DNA of 5,998 nucleotides from Candidatus Bathyarchaeota archaeon ex4484_135 (GTDB lineage Archaea; Thermoproteota; Bathyarchaeia; EX4484-135): NCBI GenBank assembly GCA_002255025.1, contig NJEJ01000076.1, positions 1-5,998 on the forward strand, written 5' to 3'. The notes below the pieces were generated by a model. The model was given only the letters and a program-made list of their open reading frames with translations, did not search any database and was not told the DNA's origin. Positions within the stretch are counted from its first letter, which is position 1, and the number at the start of each line of letters is the position of its first letter. Shown piece after piece: positions 1 through 4,643 of this stretch. Both the position numbers and the translations under genes were made by a program.

Positions 1-308
1 AAGTAGGCGTGGATAAGGGCCAGAAGGTCGTGGTGGGCATAAGGCCCGAGGTCTTGGTCCTGAGGCCCGGCGACCACAAGGGCGATAACGTGCTGCCCGG
101 CACGATCGAGAGGGTCATGTTCGAGGGCATAGTAACCAGGTACGAGATAAGGCTGGACAACGACGACCTCTTGGTCATAACTGTCCCGAGCATGACGGCT
201 GAGCCCTTGAGACCTGGGGACAGGGTTTCCGTTGAAGTGCCACATGGAAAGGTTTTTGTGTTCCCATACCCGGAGAGGGGGCTGAAGGAGGAGTTATCAG
301 TTGAGTGA
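1..308 (+). CDS. ABC transporter ATP-binding protein, C-terminal TOBE domain (5' truncated)
   Basis: This is the 3' end of a gene that enters from the left edge: the frame is open through base 3 and stops at TGA 306-308. The GTG at base 9 is an internal Val codon, not a start. The visible roughly 100 residues match the TOBE domain that follows the nucleotide-binding domain in PotA/FbpC/MalK/CysA-type importer ATPases. Signs are the entry motif VVGIRPE, the beta strand with DNVLPGTIERV, then LRPGDRVSVEVP and the closing VFVFPYP. In the family, the ATPase sits on the cytoplasmic side of the membrane and drives uptake, and TOBE often has a structural or substrate-sensing role. Walker motifs lie outside the window. 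The gene overlaps the next one by 8 bases, which implies a shared transcript. The substrate cannot be read from this part; the PhoU-like neighbour hints at an anion. PstB-type phosphate ATPases normally lack TOBE, so a classical Pst system is not supported. Confidence 0.85.
   Translation, partial: VGVDKGQKVVVGIRPEVLVLRPGDHKGDNVLPGTIERVMFEGIVTRYEIRLDNDDLLVITVPSMTAEPLRPGDRVSVEVPHGKVFVFPYPERGLKEELSVE
285..293 (+). promoter_or_regulatory. Shine-Dalgarno site for the DUF47/PhoU-like gene
   Basis: The sequence AAGGAGGAG lies inside the end of the upstream ATPase gene, 7 bases before the TTG at 301. It is the strongest purine-rich site near this start. It supports both the TTG start and translation from a transcript shared with the upstream gene. 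Confidence 0.7.
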
Positions 309-969
309 GCTGCTCAAATGGTTCGGGAAGAGGAGGGAAGTAAGGGCCATAAACCTCATGGAGAAGCACCTGGCCAATGTGGTTTCAGCCGCCGAGGACC
401 TCGACAGGGCCATAAAGGCCGCCCTGAAGGGCGACGAGGAGGGTGTGAAGGCTTCTATAAATAGGGTCGTGGAGGCCGAGAAAGAAGCCGACAGGCTCCG
501 CAGGGCCATAATGGACGAGCTGGCCAGCGAGGTCATCCCGGCCGCGGCCAGGGAAGACCTCATGCACCTCGTGAAGAGGCTCGACATGATAGCGGATTGG
601 AGCCGTGAGGCAACACGCATATTGGCTTCCATGCCCATGGGCGACATACCGAAGAAGATACTCGAGTCCTGTTCCAAGATGACGGGCAAGGTGGTTGATT
701 GTGCACATGCCGTGAGGAAGGCGGTGGTAAAGCTGCTCGAGAAGCCAGAGGAAGCCCTCGAGGAAGCCGATAGGGTTGAGAGGCTTGAGGAAGACGTGGA
801 CGAGCTATACGCTGAGGCGAGGAGGACCTTTGCCCTCATGGGGCCGGAGGAGGCCAGGCCTTCTATCCTCATACTGGCCAGGGACCTGCTTGATGCCATA
901 GAAAACGTGGCCGATTGGTGTGAGAATTCATGCGATCAGGTCAGGGTCATCTGCGTTACCATAAGATAA
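301..969 (+). CDS. DUF47 / PhoU-like helical protein (putative transport regulator)
   Basis: The predicted 222-residue, nearly all-helical cytoplasmic protein has the length and pattern of the DUF47 (TIGR00153-type) PhoU-like family. These proteins form two three-helix bundles and bind metal through E/D-x-x-x-D motifs. Four such motifs are visible: E60-D64, D95-D99, E163-D167 and E201-D205. The second and fourth lie in matching contexts (DMIADW and ENVADW), so the internal two-fold repeat can be seen directly. It opens with a typical LLKWFGKRRE stretch. The TTG start is chosen because AAGGAGGAG sits 7 bases upstream and homology begins at once. It overlaps the ABC ATPase gene by 8 bases, so it is probably co-transcribed and may modulate that transporter. 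In the family, members usually accompany Pit-type phosphate permeases; pairing with a TOBE-type ATPase is less usual. Several cysteines cluster at the C terminus (C207, C211, C218). Family assignment is fairly sure, the partner is inferred. Confidence 0.85.
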   Translation: MSELLKWFGKRREVRAINLMEKHLANVVSAAEDLDRAIKAALKGDEEGVKASINRVVEAEKEADRLRRAIMDELASEVIPAAAREDLMHLVKRLDMIADWSREATRILASMPMGDIPKKILESCSKMTGKVVDCAHAVRKAVVKLLEKPEEALEEADRVERLEEDVDELYAEARRTFALMGPEEARPSILILARDLLDAIENVADWCENSCDQVRVICVTIR

Positions 970-994
970 GCCCCTGGTTGAGGCAGCCCACTAA

Positions 995-1004
995 GCTTAT
1001 TAAG
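995..1004 (+). promoter_or_regulatory. Putative TATA box of the EF-2 gene
   Basis: GCTTATTAAG is the only A/T-rich block in the GC-rich gap between the DUF47 and EF-2 genes, and it contains the exact inverted repeat CTTA-T-TAAG. An archaeal start site about 26 bases downstream would fall near 1025, giving a short leader that contains the ribosome binding site at 1031-1038. The call is by position and composition only; no clear BRE is seen. Confidence 0.5.
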
Positions 1005-1030
1005 GACCGGAAGGGCCCCATGCCTGAAAA

Positions 1031-1038
1031 GAAGGAGG
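1031..1038 (+). promoter_or_regulatory. Shine-Dalgarno site of EF-2
   Basis: GAAGGAGG lies 4 bases before the GTG at 1043 and 10 bases before the ATG at 1049. The wider spacing, plus the archaeal EF-2 opening MPRFKQT, favours ATG 1049 as the true start. The GTG cannot be excluded. Confidence 0.7.
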
Positions 1039-1042
1039 CCGG

Positions 1043-1801
1043 GTGTCCATGCCTAGGTTCAAGCAGACACCTGAGATACTAAAGCTGATGAGGAACAAGG
1101 AGCGGATAAGGAACATAGGCATAGTGGCCCACATAGACCACGGCAAGACCACCATGACGGACAGCCTGTTGGCCGAGGCAGGCATAATATCGCCCAAGAT
1201 AGCTGGCGAGGCCAGGTGGCTGGACTACCTAGAGGAAGAGCAGAAGAGGGGCATAACCATCAAGACGGCTAACATATCGCTCCTCCATGAGGTAAATGGC
1301 AAGCCCTACGTGATAAACCTCATAGACACGCCGGGACACGTGGACTTCACGGGCAAGGTTACCAGGGCCCTGAGGGCCATAGATGGCGTCGTGGTGGTCG
1401 TGGACGCCGTCGAGGAGGTCATGGTCCAGACGGAGACGGTCACCAGGCAAGCCCTCATGGAGCGTGTCAGGCCCGTCCTGTTCATAAACAAGGTGGACAG
1501 GCTCATAAGGGAGCTGAAGCTCACGCCGAAGGAAGCCCAGGAGAAGATAGCACGCATCATAAGGGACTTCAACCACCTCATAGACCTCTACGCCGAGCCG
1601 GAGTACAGGGACAAGTGGAAGGTCAGCCCAGCCGAGGGGACGGTGGCGTTCGGCTCTGCCCTCCACAGATGGGGATTCACGGTCCAGATGGCCCAGGAGA
1701 CGGGCATAAAGTTCTCGGACCTCATAGCGGCCTACAAGGAGGACAGGGTGGACGAGCTGAAGAAGCTCCTCCCGCTCCAGATGACGACGGGCCGACTGTG
1801 A
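1043..1801 (+). CDS. fusA: Translation elongation factor EF-2 (aEF-2), N-terminal GTPase part; gene broken at its 3' end
   Basis: This encodes the G domain of archaeal EF-2, the GTPase that moves tRNAs and mRNA through the ribosome. Numbered from GTG 1043, the GTPase motifs are complete: P-loop AHIDHGKT at 29-36, RGITI at 69-73, DTPGH at 95-99, NKVD at 149-152 and GSA at 204-206. The start is probably ATG 1049 (MPRFKQT), 10 bases after a strong ribosome binding site. Homology runs to about KKLLPL (residues 240-245). The frame then leaves the family, adds a few unrelated residues and stops at TGA 1799-1801. The rest of EF-2 continues from about base 1780 in another frame. Compared with Sulfolobus and Pyrococcus EF-2 as I recall them, the end of the G domain and the linker with the IPKIWKGDL-like motif are absent, about 41-44 codons. 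As written it could not give a normal full-length EF-2. A real mutation, a sequencing or assembly error and a split gene are all possible; error or deletion seems likeliest. Confidence 0.9.
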   Translation: MSMPRFKQTPEILKLMRNKERIRNIGIVAHIDHGKTTMTDSLLAEAGIISPKIAGEARWLDYLEEEQKRGITIKTANISLLHEVNGKPYVINLIDTPGHVDFTGKVTRALRAIDGVVVVVDAVEEVMVQTETVTRQALMERVRPVLFINKVDRLIRELKLTPKEAQEKIARIIRDFNHLIDLYAEPEYRDKWKVSPAEGTVAFGSALHRWGFTVQMAQETGIKFSDLIAAYKEDRVDELKKLLPLQMTTGRL

Positions 1802-1803
1802 TG
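1775..1803 (+). other. Frame break and apparent internal deletion in the EF-2 gene
   Basis: Left of this point the EF-2 reading frame is codon-in-step with base 1043; right of it the family sequence resumes (DDDGP, then VDPHAGLVATG) one base out of step, in the frame of base 1780. For one original continuous gene, the missing length must be 3n+1 bases. Comparison with remembered archaeal EF-2 sequences suggests about 124-133 bases. The first frame ends in TGATG, where TGA 1799-1801 shares its last A with ATG 1801, so translational re-start is formally possible. No recombination signature, insertion sequence or long direct repeat is visible at the joint. Confidence 0.75.
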
Positions 1804-3129
1804 TGCTTCACCATGGCACAGGTAGACCCACACGCCGGTCTGGTCGCGACGGGCCGCCTGTTCTCGGGCACGATATACGAGGGCGAACAAGTCTACCTGC
1901 TCGGAGCCAAGCGTGAGTACAGGGTCCAACAGGTCTCCATCTATATGGGGCCGTTCAGGGACGCTGTCCCCGAGGTCAGGGCAGGCAACATAGCCGCCCT
2001 GTTGGGCATAGATGCTGCCCGTGCTGGCGAGACGCTCGTGGACGCGGCCTACAAGGACAAGATGGTGCCTTTCGAGCGTATAAAGTACATCACGGAACCC
2101 GTCGTCACGATAGCCGTAGAGCCCAAGCACCCGAGGGACCTCCCACGCCTCATAGAGGTCATGCAGAAGCTGAGCATAGAGGACCCGAACCTCGTGGCCA
2201 CGATAAATAAGGAGACAGGCGAATACCTGCTGAGCGGCATGGGAGAGCTGCACCTGGAGATAGCCTGCAAGTTCATAAGAGATTATGGCCTCGAGATAGT
2301 CACCTCGCCGCCGCTCGTGGTCTACCGTGAGACCGTCACTGGCGAGGGCGTGAACGCCATGGCCAAGAGCCCGAACAAGCACAATAAGCTATGGCTCCAA
2401 GTTGAGCCCCTCGAGCCGGAGGTCGTTAAGGCCGTAGAGGACGGTCTCATAACGGACGAGATGCCGAAGAAGAAAGTAGCCTCCATCTTGCACAAGGACT
2501 TCGGCTGGCCAGCCGAGGAGGCCCGTGGCATATGGGCCATAGACCAGTACAAGAACGTGCTGATAGACGTGACGAAGGGTGTCCAGTACCTGCGTGAGGT
2601 CCGTGAGATGATAATACAGGGCTTCAGGCTGGCCTGCTCCTCAGGCCCGCTGAGCGGCGAGCCCATGAGGGGCGTGAAGGTCAAGCTCATACACGCTGAG
2701 CTTCACTCCGATCCAGCACACAGGGGTTGGGCCCAGATAGTGCCTGCGGCCCGCAGGGCCATATTCGGCTCCTTCCTGACAGCAAAGCCCGTGCTGCTCG
2801 AGCCGGTCTACAAGATACAGGTCTCCGTGCCCATAGAACTCATGGGTGCCGTAACCAGCCTCATATCACGCAAGAGGGGCCGTATCGTCATGACGGAGCA
2901 GAAGGGGCACCTCATGATGGTGACGGGCTACATACCGGTTGCCGAGACGTTCGGCCTAGCCAGCGAGATGCGTAGTGCCACGGGCGGGAAGGCGTTCTGG
3001 CAGTGCACCTTCGATCACTGGGCACCGACGCCCGATTACGTGGCCAAGAAGCTCATACCTGAGCTGAGGAAGCGTAAGGGCCTGCCGGAGGAAGTGCCAC
3101 CGCCGGAGAAGTTCATAGATGAGGTCTAA
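1780..3129 (+). CDS. fusA: Translation elongation factor EF-2 (aEF-2), domains II-V; downstream part of the broken gene
   Basis: The family-matching stretch starts with DDDGPTV at base 1780, not at a start codon, and runs to TAA 3127-3129 (449 residues). Usable starts would be GTG 1798 or ATG 1801, but neither has a clear ribosome binding site and both cut into the first strand of domain II. In order come domain II (VDPHAGLVATGRLFSG, YMGP, AGNIAALLG), domain III (EPVVTIAVEP, LSIEDPNL, ETGEYLLSGMGELHLEI), and domain IV (VVYRETV, SPNKHNK, GVQYLREV, EPMRGVKV). The diphthamide loop DPAHRGWAQI follows, with the target His at codon 2719-2721. Domain V (LLEPVYKIQVSVP, the MRSATGGKAFWQ segment) and an acidic tail close the gene. 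The modifiable His implies a diphthamide-bearing EF-2 if the pathway exists. Trp (2728-2730) stands where many archaeal EF-2 have Pro, Gly or Leu. This part shows no further damage. Confidence 0.88.
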   Translation, partial: DDDGPTVMCFTMAQVDPHAGLVATGRLFSGTIYEGEQVYLLGAKREYRVQQVSIYMGPFRDAVPEVRAGNIAALLGIDAARAGETLVDAAYKDKMVPFERIKYITEPVVTIAVEPKHPRDLPRLIEVMQKLSIEDPNLVATINKETGEYLLSGMGELHLEIACKFIRDYGLEIVTSPPLVVYRETVTGEGVNAMAKSPNKHNKLWLQVEPLEPEVVKAVEDGLITDEMPKKKVASILHKDFGWPAEEARGIWAIDQYKNVLIDVTKGVQYLREVREMIIQGFRLACSSGPLSGEPMRGVKVKLIHAELHSDPAHRGWAQIVPAARRAIFGSFLTAKPVLLEPVYKIQVSVPIELMGAVTSLISRKRGRIVMTEQKGHLMMVTGYIPVAETFGLASEMRSATGGKAFWQCTFDHWAPTPDYVAKKLIPELRKRKGLPEEVPPPEKFIDEV

Positions 3130-3150
3130 GTAGCCACCCGGACAACTCCC

Positions 3151-3158
3151 TTATAAAG
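3151..3158 (+). promoter_or_regulatory. Possible upstream TATA box for the 3231 gene
   Basis: TTATAAAG is a good archaeal TATA match in an otherwise GC-rich gap just after EF-2. Transcription would begin near 3180 and leave a leader of about 50 bases. It competes with the nearer candidate at 3192-3199. Neither has a convincing BRE, so both are tentative. Confidence 0.4.
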
Positions 3159-3191
3159 GCCCGCGAGCCTGCCGGAAGCTAGGTCGATATC

Positions 3192-3199
3192 CTTTAATA
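3192..3199 (+). promoter_or_regulatory. Possible proximal TATA box for the 3231 gene
   Basis: CTTTAATA is centred about 35 bases before the TTG at 3231. A start site about 26 bases downstream, near 3222, would give a very short leader holding the G-rich site at 3222-3229. The spacing is plausible for an archaeal promoter, but the match to the TATA consensus is only moderate. Confidence 0.4.
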
Positions 3200-3230
3200 C
3201 CCGGTTAAGAAGCCCATTATCGGGGGGAGC

Positions 3231-3821
3231 TTGGAGGAGAAGCTCAAGTCCGTGGTGAGGAGGTTTGTGCCCGATATAGCTAACCCCAGGTACGCTATCG
3301 TGGGTAAGGAGGGCGAGGTTCTGGCATTCAATTTCAGGAGCGATGAGCTATCCCGTATTAAGAAATTGATTTCCTCCATATCCGGGGAATTAAAGCCAGG
3401 GGATTTCCTGCTCAAGGGCAGCCGGTCAGGTGAGTGTCTCCTCGTCCTCAAGGTGGACGCGGAATCCCTGGTGGCTATAGGGGCAGCAGGGACCTCCCCA
3501 GGCATGATGCTGGCTTGTGCTCGTGCCGTGATGGGCGAGTTCAAGGAAGAGTTTAAGGAATCCCTTCCCCCACCCGAGGAGAAGCCCGAGGACATAGTAT
3601 ATGAGTTAAGCCCAAGTATCGGAGATGTAGAGAAAGCCCTGAGGTCCGTCTCGGGGAGGAGCGTCCTCGTCAGGACCATAGTAGCTAACTTAAATAGGGG
3701 CCTAACTGTAAGAGAGCTTACCTCTGGCCTGAAGGCAGCAGGCTTTGACATCACGCACGAGGAAGTATTGGACATACTGCGGTACCTTGAGGCCCTGGGC
3801 GTGGCTAAGAGAAAGAAGTGA
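3231..3821 (+). CDS. Uncharacterised protein: possible roadblock/longin-like N-terminal half plus winged-helix C-terminal half
   Basis: I do not recognise this 196-residue protein as a named family. The N-terminal part (about 18-105) alternates strands and helices: YAIVGKEGEVLAF, a helix near 38-50, GECLLVLK, SLVAIGAAG, then a long helix 90-110. This resembles the profilin-like fold of roadblock/LC7 or longin domains. A Pro/Glu-rich linker follows at 113-119. The last 70 residues look like a winged helix, with helices near 131-140, 144-153, 158-170 (LTVRELTSGL) and 176-189, then a basic tail KRKK. No membrane segment or signal peptide is seen. The TTG start is uncertain: the G-rich GGGGGGAG at 3222-3229 is very close to it. 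GTG 3252 or 3255, behind GGAGGAG at 3233-3239, would also work and keep the domains. The gene has its own promoter region and converges on the TrmB gene 15 bases away. Codon choice is more AT-rich and less biased than in EF-2 or the radical SAM gene, suggesting lower expression. A signalling or regulatory role is only a guess. Confidence 0.75.
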   Translation: MEEKLKSVVRRFVPDIANPRYAIVGKEGEVLAFNFRSDELSRIKKLISSISGELKPGDFLLKGSRSGECLLVLKVDAESLVAIGAAGTSPGMMLACARAVMGEFKEEFKESLPPPEEKPEDIVYELSPSIGDVEKALRSVSGRSVLVRTIVANLNRGLTVRELTSGLKAAGFDITHEEVLDILRYLEALGVAKRKK

Positions 3822-3836
3822 GCTTGTCTAGGTGAC

Positions 3837-4580
3837 TTAGCCTCCGGACCAAAGGTGCTCGAAGTAGACCTTGGCCACGTAGGCTAGCTCAGCGTAATCG
3901 GACCATATCGCCATAATGCTACCTCCATCTCCGAGGATGAGGACGGCTTCCCTGGCATCTACTATCACGCCCCCGCCGAACATCCCAGGCCTAAACTTGA
4001 GTTCCGCCAGCCCTCCTAGGTCCCCTATTTCCCCTGCCAGGTCCTCGGAAGCCAAGATACGGACCTCGATGCCCGTGAACCTCAGGTGTGTTATGCTCGG
4101 TTTGAGGGCCTCCATCAACCAACTGGCCGAGGAGGGCACGGCCATCAAGACCTCAGCAGATGCCCTGGCCATGACCTCCCTGACCTTCGACAAGACCTCA
4201 TCTTGGCCCCTTATTATCCATATGTCGGGTCTCTCCCGAGCCTTGGAACGCTCGTATAAGGGCTGCAGTTCTTCTATCACCAGGGCCTCGAGTTCCCTGA
4301 GTTCTGCTTCCCTCCTGGCCCTCTCGGCCCTGACGGCCTCAGAAGGAGGCTTGGGATAATAGGTCTTAGGCCTCCCGGGCTTTACGCCCACCCATCCCCT
4401 CTGCCTCAGGGCCTCTAGGACACCGTATATCTTCGAGTAAGGTACTCCTGACAGGCGGCTTAGCTCCCTGGCCCCGAGTTCCCCATACCTGACGAGCGTG
4501 AGGTAAGCCCTAGCTTGGTAATCCGTGAGGCCCAAGGACCTGAGGGTCTCTAGGATCCTGCCATTCATCCTCCGTCTCAC
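3837..4580 (-). CDS. TrmB-family transcriptional regulator
   Basis: The 247-residue protein starts with the winged helix-turn-helix typical of TrmB regulators: LRSLGLTDYQARAYLTLV (13-30), ARELSRLSGVPYSKIYGVLEAL (37-58, recognition helix near 46-58) and a wing ending in KTYYPKPPSEA (72-82). A charged helix or short coiled coil (83-112) likely serves dimerisation. Residues 119-247 form the alpha/beta C-terminal region seen in many TrmB proteins, with IIRGQDEVLSKVREVM, VLMAVPS, GIEVRILASED and a Gly-rich FGGGVIVDAREAVLIL strand pair. This length suits the short TrmB type; the sugar-binding extension of Thermococcus TrmB is not evident, so a sugar ligand should not be assumed. The GTG start at 4580-4578 lies 27 bases from the centre of a TATA-like element, fitting a leaderless message. 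ATG at 4568-4566 is the alternative, but its GGAGG directly abuts it. The gene diverges from the radical SAM gene across 63 bp, so it may control that gene and itself. Confidence 0.88.
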   Translation of the reverse strand: MRRRMNGRILETLRSLGLTDYQARAYLTLVRYGELGARELSRLSGVPYSKIYGVLEALRQRGWVGVKPGRPKTYYPKPPSEAVRAERARREAELRELEALVIEELQPLYERSKARERPDIWIIRGQDEVLSKVREVMARASAEVLMAVPSSASWLMEALKPSITHLRFTGIEVRILASEDLAGEIGDLGGLAELKFRPGMFGGGVIVDAREAVLILGDGGSIMAIWSDYAELAYVAKVYFEHLWSGG

Positions 4581-4602
4581 CGTGTGTGAAGTTGGGAAAC
4601 CC

Positions 4603-4611
4603 TCATATAGC
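4603..4611. promoter_or_regulatory. Shared TATA-like element between trmB-like and tes-like genes
   Basis: TCATATAGC, read as GCTATATGA on the other strand, is the clearest A/T-rich block in the 63 bp divergent gap. Towards the minus strand, its centre at 4607 is 27 bases from the GTG at 4580, the distance expected for a leaderless archaeal transcript. Towards the plus strand, initiation about 26 bases away would fall near 4633, leaving roughly 11 bases before ATG 4644 that still include the core ribosome binding site. One element could therefore serve both genes. This rests on spacing only; no convincing operator palindrome was found. Confidence 0.5.
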
Positions 4612-4633
4612 TTACGCCAAGCCCGCTACCGGA

Positions 4634-4640
4634 AGGTGAT
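4634..4640 (+). promoter_or_regulatory. Shine-Dalgarno site of the radical SAM gene
   Basis: AGGTGAT matches the archaeal anti-Shine-Dalgarno tail of 16S rRNA (complement of ATCACCT) over seven bases and lies 3 bases before ATG 4644. It decides the start in favour of that ATG. Confidence 0.75.
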
Positions 4641-4643
4641 AAA

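Noticed and set aside
9..308. Reading the first gene as a complete 99-residue protein from GTG 9
   Set aside because: The frame is open to the left edge and the content is a TOBE domain, which belongs at the C terminus of an ABC ATPase.
297..899. Long minus-strand open frame (200 codons) opposite the DUF47 gene
   Set aside because: The translation is Ser/Ala/Leu-rich low-complexity sequence typical of the antisense of Glu/Lys/Arg-rich helices, and the plus strand has clear family homology and a ribosome binding site.
1020..1082. A 20-codon open frame from ATG 1020 in the EF-2 leader, possible upstream ORF
   Set aside because: It starts at or before the predicted transcription start, has no ribosome binding site and overlaps the EF-2 start in another frame; probably chance.
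1615..1779. Treating the second EF-2 open frame as starting at ATG 1615
   Set aside because: Residues encoded by 1615-1779 in that frame are Gly/Pro-rich nonsense overlapping the conserved end of the G domain in the other frame; family similarity starts only at about 1780.
1732..2382. Minus-strand open frame opposite EF-2 domains II-IV
   Set aside because: It lies wholly opposite well-conserved EF-2 sequence and shows no recognisable domain; it arises from strong codon bias.
3822..3836. Bidirectional terminator in the convergent gap between the 3231 gene and the TrmB-type gene
   Set aside because: Only 15 bases, with no T-run and no stem-loop visible; termination must occur here or inside the opposing genes but no signal can be supported.
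3916..4359. Plus-strand open frame inside the TrmB-type gene
   Set aside because: Ser/Pro/Ala-rich shadow; the minus-strand protein has clear TrmB winged-helix and C-terminal features.
4591..4600. GGGAAACCC-like inverted repeat at 4595-4603 in the divergent gap as a TrmB operator
   Set aside because: Arms of three bases are too short to support an operator, and it does not resemble the known TATCAC-N5-GTGATA type of site.
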